A stretch of DNA of 16,958 nucleotides from Planctomycetota bacterium (GCA_013151315.1 JAADIN010000055.1:1-16958), one strand, 5' to 3'; shown: positions 1 to 8,154, counted from the first letter of the stretch. The notes: generated by a model not told the origin, from the letters alone. Program-made: numbers and translations.

Positions 1-281
1 AGCCAAGGATCGTCGGTCACCAGCCATTGCAAAACGCCCGCCTCGTGCAACAACTGCGGCAAAGGGGCTTGGTCGGAAGTTTGCAACGCATGCACTCCCT
101 GCCAAGCGCTCCGATAAAAACCTTTCAAGCTGGGCGAATCGGCCCACAGCCAATCCGCCACCAGCGATCGGCTTGCCAAAGCGTCCAATTGCGGTGTCGG
201 GTGGCTCGTATTTCCATACGCTCCCAACGCCGAGGCTCGCAGCCCATCAACGACTATGCAAATTACGTGGCGTCCATCCAT
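1..281 (-). CDS. Sulfatase / alkaline-phosphatase superfamily hydrolase, N-terminal part (runs off the window)
   Basis: Only about 93 codons are visible; the gene continues past base 1. The protein opens MDGRHVICIVVDGLRASALG, followed by AYGNTSHPTPQLDALASRS. This is the N-terminal strand of the sulfatase/alkaline-phosphatase superfamily: a hydrophobic strand ending in a metal-binding Asp, then the AYG...TPxLDxLA segment. The ATG at 281 is the only usable start, because a TGA lies 17 codons upstream in frame with no ATG, GTG or TTG between, and no clear ribosome binding site is seen. The usual Cys/Ser-x-Pro-Ser-Arg nucleophile motif, expected about 20-25 residues after the TPxLDxLA segment, is not recognisable; that place reads ADSPSLKGFYRS. 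It starts 74 bases after the ligase/glycosyltransferase gene on the same strand, so a role in modifying the same glycan (sulfate or phospho-substituent chemistry) is inferred. The superfamily is secure; the substrate is unknown. Confidence 0.8.
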   Translation of the reverse strand, partial: MDGRHVICIVVDGLRASALGAYGNTSHPTPQLDALASRSLVADWLWADSPSLKGFYRSAWQGVHALQTSDQAPLPQLLHEAGVLQWLVTDDPW

Positions 282-355
282 GAAAGCCAGTATAGCGAAA
301 AGGATTGCGAGGCGGGAGGTTGTCGATTGTCACATCAAAAATCAAACATCCCACA

Positions 356-2515
356 TCAAACATCCTTCTGCCATTCGTGCCAAACGAGCTGTGGGAAGAT
401 CCATGCGTCGTTGAGATAACGCTTTGCCAGTCGCGAGGGTTCGCTCACAAGTCGATGCAGCCATTCCAGGCCCAAGTATTGCATCCAACGGGGCGAACGA
501 CTTTTTTCGCCTGCCAAGAAGTCAATCGTCGCTCCGATGCACAAGGCCGCCTTCGCCTGCAAGCGATCGGCGTGCTGGTGAATCCAAAGTTCTTGCTTCG
601 GCGCGCCCAAGCCGACTAACACCAGATCGGGCTCGCAATCGGCAACTGCTTGCAATATTTTTCGGTTTTCGATGTCGCTGTGCTCAAATCCTAGCGGCGG
701 CGAAAGCGTACCTACCACTTTCACCCCCCTCCAGCGTTCATGAATGGCCGCGGCCGCTCGGTCGCCAACTCCCGCCGCGGCACCAAGCAAAAACACTCGC
801 AAGGGTCTTTCTGAGGAGTCTCTGCGAGAAGCTTCCTCAAAAAGTGCCGGCACCAAGTCGCTGCCGGCGACTCGCTCGGGAAGCGCCTTGCGCAAGAGCC
901 GCGACGCCAATACGACGGGGGCTCCATCGGCCAAGACCAACGAGGCATCGCCGTAAGCGTCTCGCAGCCCCACGTTCGACTGAAACATTACCGCATGGTC
1001 AACATTTGGAGTCACGACATACTGACAACGGCCGCGACGCTCGCCATAGCACCACTGGGATACGGTTTTTATGGCTGTCGACATATCGACCCCATCGATG
1101 GTCATGCCAAAGAGCTGGACTTTTTTCAACCGAAACGGTTGGGCTATTTTACTCGACCTTTTCGGTCCGACGGCGGCCCGGCATCGGGCCCGACTCTGCA
1201 GTCCCACGGTTGCCCCCGCCAGCAAACAAACGAGCCAGTGCTCGCTTGGCGAGAGCGTAAGATCATGAAACATCGCGCTCGCTACGTAGGCAATTAACGC
1301 TGCAATCGTGAACAAGCCGTGAGCTCGCACCCAACTCTCGGCAGCAGCATTGGAGGCCAACTGCCAAGCCGCCCGCCCCCAAGCGGCGAGCATGCCTACG
1401 AATAACACGAACCCAATCAAACCGGTTTCGGTAAGAATACTCAAAAAGGTATTGTGATGATCGAGCTCGCGAATCGATTCCAACTCGATCTGTTGGCGTC
1501 GATCCGAAAGATAGGGTAGCTTGCGATCGTAGAACCGCCCAAAACCACACCCGAGCAGCGGATCGTCGGCGACCATCTTCATCGACACATAAAGAAACGA
1601 CGCACGCTGATAGGCCGAGTGGCTGGCCGAGGCCGAGTCGCCACGGCTGAGGTTCATAAACTTTTGTCCTAGGGCAAGCGTGCCTACTGTTGCGACGATC
1701 AACATGCCGGCGATCAACAGGGGCCGCCACTGCCGGGGAAAGTGCAGAAACGGGATCACGGCTAAGCCGCCCGCTAATCCGAGCCAAGTCGACCGCGTGT
1801 ACGTCAAATAAACCCCCGCGCCCATCAGCCCCATGGCCACCAAAAGGGTCAGTTGCCAACCGCGACTTACGCGAGCCACGAGAAACCAAGCCGCCCAAAA
1901 GCAAATTGCCAAAAACACGCCCAAACTGGCAGACATCAGCGCCGGCCCCCGGGCACGGCCAAAATGCAAACCGAGGTCGGCATCGGAGATAAACCGCGGA
2001 TAGACGGCCCACCATTGCTGGGTCACCTCGGCAATGCCGGTCACGGCTAGGTAAACGCCCAACACCGAGAGCACGGCGAGTAGCGATTTCCAAGTCCGCT
2101 CGTTGAGTTCCGCATTTCGCACCACCAAGTACAAAGCGGCAGGCATCCAAAAACTGGCAATCAGTCGCCACATCGGCGCGGCGCCTGAAGCGGCTTCCAT
2201 TGCCGAAGGAGTCAGCGCAAAGCGGACTGTCAGATAACCGACAAAAAGCGCCGCCAACCAATCGGCACCCGTCAACGGGCGTTTTTCGAGGAGTCCTTGC
2301 CGCCAACGCCAAGCGAGCAAGCCAACCAAGCCGACCAATAAAATTCGGCCCAGCGTGAGCGAGATTGGCCCGAACCCCATGTGCCAAAAGTGATGATTAA
2401 GAATGTATGCCAGCGCGACGAACACCGCCCCGCCAGTCCAAAGCGACCCGTGTTTGGCGTAAACCAGCGCCCAAATCATCGCCGCAGTTGCCAAGATTAA
2501 AAGGATTGCTGCCAT
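356..2515 (-). CDS. Fusion protein: O-antigen ligase/polymerase-like membrane domain + WecG/TagA/CpsF (GT26) glycosyltransferase
   Basis: One uninterrupted 719-residue frame. Residues 1-440 are a polytopic membrane domain (about ten or more hydrophobic segments) with Wzy_C/WaaL hallmarks: TYTRSTWLGL at 238-247, DPLLGCGFGRFY at 318-329 and HHNTFLSILTETGLIGF at 353-369. A basic linker (about 441-462) leads to a complete WecG/TagA/CpsF domain at about 463-719. It shows TPNVDH (502-507), LADGAPVV (528-535), the ERVAGSDLVP segment (547-556), LVGLGAPKQELW (633-644) and a C-terminal GATIDFLAGEKSRSPRW...GLEWLHRL...EPxRLxKRY block. GT26 enzymes add a sugar (ManNAc or ManNAcA in known cases) to an undecaprenyl-linked acceptor. 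Ligase-family proteins polymerise or transfer finished glycans on the outer face of the membrane. The fused GT26 domain would have to sit in the cytoplasm. Start: ATG at 2515, with no upstream in-frame start before a TAG and no clear ribosome binding site. It lies 75 bases after the Wzz-like gene. The sugar donor is not deducible. Confidence 0.93.
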   Translation of the reverse strand: MAAILLILATAAMIWALVYAKHGSLWTGGAVFVALAYILNHHFWHMGFGPISLTLGRILLVGLVGLLAWRWRQGLLEKRPLTGADWLAALFVGYLTVRFALTPSAMEAASGAAPMWRLIASFWMPAALYLVVRNAELNERTWKSLLAVLSVLGVYLAVTGIAEVTQQWWAVYPRFISDADLGLHFGRARGPALMSASLGVFLAICFWAAWFLVARVSRGWQLTLLVAMGLMGAGVYLTYTRSTWLGLAGGLAVIPFLHFPRQWRPLLIAGMLIVATVGTLALGQKFMNLSRGDSASASHSAYQRASFLYVSMKMVADDPLLGCGFGRFYDRKLPYLSDRRQQIELESIRELDHHNTFLSILTETGLIGFVLFVGMLAAWGRAAWQLASNAAAESWVRAHGLFTIAALIAYVASAMFHDLTLSPSEHWLVCLLAGATVGLQSRARCRAAVGPKRSSKIAQPFRLKKVQLFGMTIDGVDMSTAIKTVSQWCYGERRGRCQYVVTPNVDHAVMFQSNVGLRDAYGDASLVLADGAPVVLASRLLRKALPERVAGSDLVPALFEEASRRDSSERPLRVFLLGAAAGVGDRAAAAIHERWRGVKVVGTLSPPLGFEHSDIENRKILQAVADCEPDLVLVGLGAPKQELWIHQHADRLQAKAALCIGATIDFLAGEKSRSPRWMQYLGLEWLHRLVSEPSRLAKRYLNDAWIFPQLVWHEWQKDV

Positions 2516-2590
2516 GCGTGGACTCGCTGTTATTTGATGCTCAACCGTATGTCTTGCCGGAACTGTGCAGTGCTTGTTCTAGTCGAACGA

Positions 2591-4066
2591 CTAATCGACA
2601 TAGCCGGAACGAGCCGGAACGGCCAGCTCCAATGATTCCTCAACAAGAGTAGCACTGCGATAGGCAGTAGGCCTTGTCGGACGAACAAATTTTGCTTCGC
2701 CGACTGCGGATTCAGGAGAACCCGTTGGCACTGGAGCGACCGTCAAAAATACCCAGCCTAATCCCAATACCAAGCCCCCAAAACTACCGATCGCCAATAC
2801 CGAAGCACGACGCAACCCGAGCGGGTCCGAGCCGACTTCTGGCCTGTCGATTGGCGTCACCAGACTGACACTTTGGGCAGCGACCTGTCCGGCGCGAACC
2901 TCGCTCAGTTGTTTTTGAGCCTGATCCAAGACCTCTTGGCTCGTCTCGGCGGCGGAAACCCGGTTGGAGTACTCAACTCGCCGCTGAGCCAGACGGTCAA
3001 GCCGCCTCTGAATATCTTGGAATTGCAACAGAATCGTCGCGTAGCGATCTTGATTCAGGCCAAGCTCGATCTCAACACCTTGGACCGCCACTTGAAGTTC
3101 TCGATGCAAGTCGTCTCGAATTTGATTGACCGACTCGATCGAAGCCAACACTTGCGGATGCTCTGCGGTGCGGGTTCCACTCAACCGTGCGGCACGAAGC
3201 TGGGCATCTACCAAACCATCCTTCAGTCGCCGAAGGGTCGGCTGCGATGTCAACAAGCTGCTCGGCATCGCGATCAACTGCTCGGGGGCTTGCTGAGCAG
3301 CATGCAAAACCACCAAAAGTTGCTCCGATTCCAGGGTTCTGGCTTCTGCAAGGCGGCTTTCGTTTTTCAAGCTGACGACCTGCTGACGCAAATCGCTCTG
3401 CCCACTGTTGGCCGAGTGCAGCATCCGCAGCTCGCCCAAGTCGGAACCTATCTCGGTTTCGAACTCGACAAGACGACTCGTCTCGGCGTCATGGGCTTTG
3501 CCGACAATTGCTACTTGGCTTTCTAATTCATCAATCAAGCTCTGCGAACGCTCGTTTCGCAATTTTCGTAGGCGAAGATCCAACTGGCGTCGCAGCCCAT
3601 CAACCAACTGCCCAGCACGTTCGCTATTTCGGTCTTTCACGTTCAGATAAAAAATTTCTGTCTTGCCAAACTCGGCACCGCCTGGCGGACGCATATCGAC
3701 ACGCTTCCGGAAGGTTTCGATTTCTCGGCGCGAAGGTTCGTCGGCAATCTTCCCCGTCTCGGCCTGCTCCACAGATTTCAAGGTCTCCGAAAGCACTTGC
3801 CTGCTCTTCACCAACTCGAGGATCGTCTCTTGAAAAGTTCGCATTTCGTACAGGTCCGCAAACTTCCCTGGCTGATGCGAAGAAGAACTCGAAGCCTCGC
3901 CACGCACGACCAGCGCTTGCGACGCGCCCCAATAGCGGGGCATGAAGACCGCATAGGTGGTCGCCAGCACAGCACATACCAGGGTGGGAATCATCCATCG
4001 CCTGCGGTACACGGTCAGCAGTCGCACACATTCGGTCGGAGTCAGTCCAGGAGGGTTTGACGTCAT
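2591..4066 (-). CDS. Wzz/GumC-like polysaccharide chain-length determinant (no kinase domain)
   Basis: This 491-residue protein has the polysaccharide co-polymerase layout: a short cytoplasmic N-terminus, membrane segment 1 at about 25-42, a long periplasmic region rich in coiled-coil heptads (roughly 70-400, Glu/Gln/Arg/Leu-rich), membrane segment 2 at about 421-446, and a 45-residue cytoplasmic tail. Such proteins set the length of, or help export, polysaccharide made by Wzy-type polymerases. The tail has no Walker motifs and no tyrosine cluster, so no BY-kinase is fused and none is encoded elsewhere in the window. A Ser-rich patch (SSSSS near 59-63) follows the first periplasmic strand. 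Start: ATG at 4066 with AAGGA seven bases upstream. It is the first gene of the leftward set, which fits its partnership with the ligase/polymerase domain in the next gene. Confidence 0.88.
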   Translation of the reverse strand: MTSNPPGLTPTECVRLLTVYRRRWMIPTLVCAVLATTYAVFMPRYWGASQALVVRGEASSSSSHQPGKFADLYEMRTFQETILELVKSRQVLSETLKSVEQAETGKIADEPSRREIETFRKRVDMRPPGGAEFGKTEIFYLNVKDRNSERAGQLVDGLRRQLDLRLRKLRNERSQSLIDELESQVAIVGKAHDAETSRLVEFETEIGSDLGELRMLHSANSGQSDLRQQVVSLKNESRLAEARTLESEQLLVVLHAAQQAPEQLIAMPSSLLTSQPTLRRLKDGLVDAQLRAARLSGTRTAEHPQVLASIESVNQIRDDLHRELQVAVQGVEIELGLNQDRYATILLQFQDIQRRLDRLAQRRVEYSNRVSAAETSQEVLDQAQKQLSEVRAGQVAAQSVSLVTPIDRPEVGSDPLGLRRASVLAIGSFGGLVLGLGWVFLTVAPVPTGSPESAVGEAKFVRPTRPTAYRSATLVEESLELAVPARSGYVD

Positions 4067-4445
4067 GAAGAATTCCTTCGCACAGGGGGTAGCGGTCGAA
4101 AAAGCCCTCGTCGGCCACGGCAGACTTCAGGCGGCTGGACAGGCATCCAAGGCAAGTCACGCGCCAAAGCCGCCTTGGTTGTGCCCAAACAGTCATAAAA
4201 CAGCACTTAAATCTTTTCCATCAAATGATTTAGGGTCGATTTTCCGTTTCTCCCTCCCTACGGCGAGTCCTCTGTCGGTCACGTTGCATAAACGCAACTT
4301 GTTGCCCGATTACGACATGGTTTTCCTGCCACCAACTCGGCTGCAAGCTTGCTTTTAACCTATTGTTGAGAAACCACTTACACGCCTGCCGTGTTTCCGC
4401 TCTAGCTCCGATTCCTTCCTCCACAGCCCCACGAAAGGGCCGGTG
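4067..4445. promoter_or_regulatory. Divergent intergenic region between the two polysaccharide gene sets
   Basis: These 379 gene-free bases separate the leftward Wzz operon from the rightward GNAT operon, so both promoters should lie here. An AT-rich part (about 4195-4255) carries a dyad, TAAATC at 4208-4213 and GATTTA at 4227-4232, spaced 13 bases. A second small dyad is GTTGC at 4283-4287 and GCAAC at 4294-4298. I could not fix a convincing -35/-10 pair for either direction. Short frames in the region show no family resemblance. Confidence 0.5.
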
Positions 4446-5594
4446 ATGCACGTCCTGCGTATCCAGCAACTCGACCGTCTCTTGCCCTACCACGAGCAGT
4501 GGGATCGACTTGCAGACGGCTGCATATTTCGCAGTTGGGCTTGGCTCTCCACCTGGTGGAAACACTACCAGTCGTTACGACCGGCCCAATCATTAAACGT
4601 CCTGCTTGTCTTTAACCCAGAACAGGGGGACACAGAGCAGGGAGACCCAGAGCACGGAAAATCAGATCCCGAACATCTGGTCGCCGTCCTGCCGTGTTAT
4701 TTAGACACCTCGCTGACCCGCGGCAAAGTCCTACGACTGCTCGGCGATGGCGAAGTCTGCAGCGATCATCTCAGCCTGCTCGTCGATCCGGCCAACGCCC
4801 AGCCCGTTTCGCAAGCTCTTGCCAAACACCTGGTTCTCCAGGGAAAAGAATGGGACCTGATTGATTTCCCCACCCTCGACGAGCAGGACGAAGCGATGAG
4901 GCTGCTTGCTTCAGCGCTGCGGTCGCACGACTGCCACGTCAGCCGTCAGGCGGGGCCCAATAGCTGGTCGATCGCGCTACCCGGCAGTTGGGAAGAGTTC
5001 CTAATGCTCCTGTCAAAATCTCATCGCAAACAACTTCGCCGTTTAGAAAAGCGCGCACTTAATACAGGTCTGTGTGTCTGGCATTTGGCGGAAACGCAAC
5101 AAGATTTTGATATCGCCTGGACGATCCTCGTTGATCTCCACCAGCGCCGCCGCATCAGCCTCGGCGAACCCGGATGCTTTGCGTCGCAGCGCTGGTCCGA
5201 TTTCCATCGCGACGTCGCACAACAATTGCTTCAATCAGGTCGTCTACGACTCTCGTGGTTAGAGTTAGGCGGACAACCGGCCGCCGCGGAATACAACTTG
5301 GCAGGCCACCAAACCACCTTTGCCTACCAGGGAGGCATCGATCCGGATCGGCTCGAGGAAGGGGCAGGGCAACTATCGTTGATTTACACGATCCGGCACG
5401 CCATCGACGAAGGCCACCTCGCGTTCGACCTGCTTCGAGGCGACGAACCCTACAAGCCGCATTGGCGCGCCACCCCTCGCCCCACGGTCGACTTCCAAAT
5501 CGTGCCGCCCCGCAACTCGGCCCGATGGCGTTACCAAGCTTGGAACTGCTTGCGCGGTGCTGGCCGATTAACAAGAAAATTTGCAAACAGCTGA
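4446..5594 (+). CDS. CelD/BcsL-type GNAT acyltransferase
   Basis: This 382-residue protein resembles the CelD/BcsL group (Acetyltransf_6, related to FemAB), enzymes linked to acylation or aminoacylation in exopolysaccharide loci. Visible marks are FRSWAWLSTWW at 28-38 near the N-terminus, SHRKQLRRLEKRAL at 192-205 opening the GNAT half, LHQRRR at 231-236, a strand block AAAEYNLAGHQTTFAYQGG (279-297), and FDLLRGDEPYKPHW at 327-340, which matches the family's conserved FDFLRGDExYKxxW ending. Residues 58-77 form an odd hydrophilic insert rich in Glu, Gln, Asp and His between two strands. ATG 4446 is chosen with AAAGGG upstream; the GTG at 4443 immediately before it is an equal alternative. First gene of the rightward set. 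The acyl group and glycan target are unknown. Confidence 0.87.
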   Translation: MHVLRIQQLDRLLPYHEQWDRLADGCIFRSWAWLSTWWKHYQSLRPAQSLNVLLVFNPEQGDTEQGDPEHGKSDPEHLVAVLPCYLDTSLTRGKVLRLLGDGEVCSDHLSLLVDPANAQPVSQALAKHLVLQGKEWDLIDFPTLDEQDEAMRLLASALRSHDCHVSRQAGPNSWSIALPGSWEEFLMLLSKSHRKQLRRLEKRALNTGLCVWHLAETQQDFDIAWTILVDLHQRRRISLGEPGCFASQRWSDFHRDVAQQLLQSGRLRLSWLELGGQPAAAEYNLAGHQTTFAYQGGIDPDRLEEGAGQLSLIYTIRHAIDEGHLAFDLLRGDEPYKPHWRATPRPTVDFQIVPPRNSARWRYQAWNCLRGAGRLTRKFANS

Positions 5595-5606
5595 AGGACG
5601 ACGGAA

Positions 5607-6461
5607 ATGCTGCTGGACAACATCAAGACCCCCATGCTCGGCCTCTACTACTTGGCTACCTTGCCGCAGCGGCAATACGCAGCGACCCAGCGCGAAGCCC
5701 GGTGCCAAGTCCCGGTGATGGTCCTGTTCTATCATCGCGTTGCCGACGAAAACCCCAACGGTTGGACGATCTCCAACGCTCGTTTTCAAGCGCAAGTCGA
5801 ATGGCTTCAGAAGCGGTTCGAAATAGTTACGCTCGAAGAAGGTCAACGACGAATCGCCGCTGAGCAAAATGATCGACCCACCGTCTGCATCACCTTCGAC
5901 GACGGCTATGCCGACAACTGCACCACGGCCATCCCTTGGCTACTCGACCACGACATACCATTCACCTACTTTGTGGCGAGCAATCATGTGCAATCGGGCG
6001 AACCCTTTGCCCACGATATCCAGTGTGGACAACCCTTGGCTCCCAACACGGCCTTGCAATTGCGAGAAATGGCAAAAGCGGGCGTGGAGATCGGCGCCCA
6101 CACGCGAACCCACGCCGACCTGGGGGAAATGACTTCCGAAAAAGCGATTTACGACGAGATCGTAGGATCAAAGCGCGATCTTGAGTCGCTGATCGACCGC
6201 CCGGTACGCTACTTCGCCTTCCCGTTCGGCTTGCCAGAGAATCTATCCACCGCCGCGTTTCGTGTCGCATTCCAGGCCGGACTGTGGGGTGTTTGCTCGG
6301 CCTATGGGGGATACAACTTGCCCGGGGACGACTCCTTTCATCTGCAAAGGATTCATGGCGACCCGGAGTGGTCTCGCTTTCGGAATTGGCTTACTGTCGA
6401 TCCTCGCAAGCTAAGCCGCAAGCGGGAATTTAATCCTAAAGACTATCGCAATCATTTTTAG
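5607..6461 (+). CDS. Polysaccharide deacetylase (NodB homology, CE4)
   Basis: A 284-residue carbohydrate esterase family 4 protein, which removes N- or O-acetyl groups from polysaccharides using a divalent metal. Motif 1 is TFDDGY at 96-101 (catalytic base and metal Asp). Motif 2 is HTRTH at 165-169 (metal-binding His pair). Motif 3 resembles FAFPFG at 203-208. MVLFYHRV near 38-45 is the usual opening strand. There is no signal peptide or clear membrane segment, so it may act in the cytoplasm on a lipid-linked precursor or leave by another route. It starts 12 bases after the GNAT gene, which suggests one transcript and sequential decoration of the same glycan. GGACGACGG sits just upstream of the ATG. 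All three metal and catalytic motifs look intact. Confidence 0.93.
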   Translation: MLLDNIKTPMLGLYYLATLPQRQYAATQREARCQVPVMVLFYHRVADENPNGWTISNARFQAQVEWLQKRFEIVTLEEGQRRIAAEQNDRPTVCITFDDGYADNCTTAIPWLLDHDIPFTYFVASNHVQSGEPFAHDIQCGQPLAPNTALQLREMAKAGVEIGAHTRTHADLGEMTSEKAIYDEIVGSKRDLESLIDRPVRYFAFPFGLPENLSTAAFRVAFQAGLWGVCSAYGGYNLPGDDSFHLQRIHGDPEWSRFRNWLTVDPRKLSRKREFNPKDYRNHF

Positions 6462-6477
6462 CTCAAACAAAGAATTA

Positions 6478-6579
6478 TAGCCACGGATTGAACACGGATG
6501 AAACACGGATGAAGGAAAGAGGGGATTTGTTCTCCAGGCCAAACTTGTCTGTGTTCAATCCGTGTTTCATCCGTGGCTA
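6478..6579. repeat. Inverted repeat with internal 11-base tandem units
   Basis: Two 29-base arms, 6478-6506 and 6551-6579, are inverted copies with 25 of 29 positions matching. Each arm carries CACGGAT-based units of 11 bases (CACGGATTGAA, CACGGATGAAA). The left side has a third partial unit. The four mismatches arise because the two unit types occur in swapped order in the two arms. The transcript could fold into a long hairpin between the deacetylase and flippase genes. It looks like a dispersed REP/MITE-type element; similar CCACGGATGAA strings are, from memory, common in planctomycete intergenic DNA, but I cannot confirm copy number. Confidence 0.85.
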
Positions 6580-6612
6580 GTCTTCCTTCCACTTTGATTT
6601 TTTAACGTCGCC

Positions 6613-8154
6613 ATGCCTACGCCGAAGCCATCATCCACCGAACCAAGCTCACGGCTTAGGACCGATACGCTCGCTGCCAGCGTGGTTATCCTGTTGGTTG
6701 CGACGGTGATCCAGCGCACGATTGGTTTTGGCCGCGGGGTGCTCTTCTGTCGCTGGCTCTCGCCAGAGACTCTCGGGCAGTGGGAAATGGCCTACAGCTT
6801 CCTGCTCTTGGCAGCGCCACTCGCCGTGCTGGGCGTGCCGGGCTCTTTTGGTCGCTATCTTGAACATTTTCGCCAACGGGGACATTTACGCACCTTTCTT
6901 CGCCGGACGACGGTCTGGACGGGCCTCTTCGGCACCGCCGCGGTGACTCTCGTCGTGTGGAAAGCTCCGCAATTTTCCCGCCTGATTTTTGGGTCGAACG
7001 AAAACGCTGGACTCGTTCGCAGCATTGCTCTTTGCCTTGCCGCGATCATCGTCCACCACACGCTCATCTCGATTCTGACGGCCCTGCGACTGTTTCGTGT
7101 GGTCTCGATTATGAGCTTTTGCCAAAGCCTTCTATTTGCCGGCCTCGCACTCGGGCTGCTGACGGTTGATGCAAGTGTATCGAGCATCGTGACCGGCTAC
7201 GGCGTTGCTTGCTTGCTCGCTTCGCTAGGAACTATTGCCTGGTTGAGGCCCGGGCTGCGAGACATTCCGCAGCCTATCGATCCGCTTCCTCAGACCGACT
7301 TTTGGCCTCGCCTCTTACGGTTTGCTTTTTTCGTTTGGGTCACCAATCTGCTGTCTCAACTGTTTACGATTATTGATCGGTACATGATTGTCCATTATTC
7401 AGGCCTGGATTCTTCCGAGGCTCTGCAGCAGGTGGGGTATTACCACAGCAGCCAAATCGTGCCACTGCTTTTGGTTTCCGTAGCTGATCTGCTTAGCGGC
7501 ATGATGATGCCGCACCTCAGCCACGATTGGGAAGCCGGGCGACATGAGCAAGTTGGCGAGCAATTAAATCTCGCCGTCAAGCTCATGGGACTTGCCATGT
7601 TCGCCTTTGGAGTAGTCGCTTTGCTGTTTGCACCGCTTCTATTCGATGTCGTCTTTGCCGGCAAGTATACCGGTGGACTCCTCGTATTTCCTTGGGCGCT
7701 TGCCGCTTGCATTTGGTACGGTTTCTGTCTGATCTCTCGAAACTATCTCTGGTGTGCCGAACGATCACGGCTCGCCACGGTGCCACTCGTCTTGGGACTA
7801 GGCTTGAATGTCCTTCTCAATCTGTTGCTGCTGCCGATGTGGGGCCTCTTAGGTGCCGTGGTCGCGACGGGCATTTCTACGTTGGTCTGCTTGGCAGCAA
7901 CTTTGTGGCTAAGCCGCCGACACGGCATGAGGCTCGACCGAGGTACTTGGCTGCTTGTCGCCACCCCTTTGGCGTTGACCGCTGGCACTTCGACAGCGGT
8001 AGCCACGTTATTGGTTCTACTTGTGGCCACGCTTGGCACCAATCTTGTTTTGACCCCCGACGAACGAACCCAGCTTCGCGACCTACTGATTCACTCCTTA
8101 GCCAAACTAAAACCCTGGCTAAAACGCAGTCCCACACCCGCCGGAACCGCCTAA
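6613..8154 (+). CDS. Oligosaccharide flippase, Wzx/MOP superfamily
   Basis: A 513-residue, almost entirely hydrophobic protein with about 12-14 membrane segments. An early motif reads TLAASVVILLVATVIQRTIGFGRGVLFCRWLSPE in outline (residues about 19-52), typical of polysaccharide-export MATE/MOP transporters, as is the LGQWEMAYSFLLL region that follows. These proteins move undecaprenyl-linked oligosaccharides from the inner to the outer face of the membrane before polymerisation. The second half repeats the layout, with FFVWVTNLLSQLFTIIDR near 236-253. The Arg/Lys-rich cytoplasmic tail is short. The start at 6613 has no evident ribosome binding site. It is separated from the deacetylase by the repeat above and sits 21 bases before the GT4 gene. 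The class is secure; the cargo is unknown. Confidence 0.9.
   Translation: MPTPKPSSTEPSSRLRTDTLAASVVILLVATVIQRTIGFGRGVLFCRWLSPETLGQWEMAYSFLLLAAPLAVLGVPGSFGRYLEHFRQRGHLRTFLRRTTVWTGLFGTAAVTLVVWKAPQFSRLIFGSNENAGLVRSIALCLAAIIVHHTLISILTALRLFRVVSIMSFCQSLLFAGLALGLLTVDASVSSIVTGYGVACLLASLGTIAWLRPGLRDIPQPIDPLPQTDFWPRLLRFAFFVWVTNLLSQLFTIIDRYMIVHYSGLDSSEALQQVGYYHSSQIVPLLLVSVADLLSGMMMPHLSHDWEAGRHEQVGEQLNLAVKLMGLAMFAFGVVALLFAPLLFDVVFAGKYTGGLLVFPWALAACIWYGFCLISRNYLWCAERSRLATVPLVLGLGLNVLLNLLLLPMWGLLGAVVATGISTLVCLAATLWLSRRHGMRLDRGTWLLVATPLALTAGTSTAVATLLVLLVATLGTNLVLTPDERTQLRDLLIHSLAKLKPWLKRSPTPAGTA

Noticed and set aside
424..1260. A 278-codon plus-strand frame opposite the GT26 domain
   Set aside because: Antisense shadow with a Pro/Arg-rich, low-information translation; the opposite strand carries all GT26 motifs.
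1263..2387. A 374-codon minus-strand frame inside the ligase/GT26 gene
   Set aside because: It is another frame of a gene with clear domains. The translation is rich in Arg, Ala and Cys with no family resemblance.
2873..3526. A 217-codon plus-strand frame opposite the Wzz-like gene
   Set aside because: Gln/Leu-rich because it is antisense to coiled-coil codons; no start signal and no recognised domain.
5174..5863. A 229-codon plus-strand frame spanning the GNAT/deacetylase junction
   Set aside because: Overlaps two well-supported genes in another frame; Arg/Pro-rich shadow.
6478..6579. Possible CRISPR array from the repeated CACGGAT units
   Set aside because: Units are 11 bases and adjacent with no spacers, arranged as an inverted pair; no cas genes nearby.
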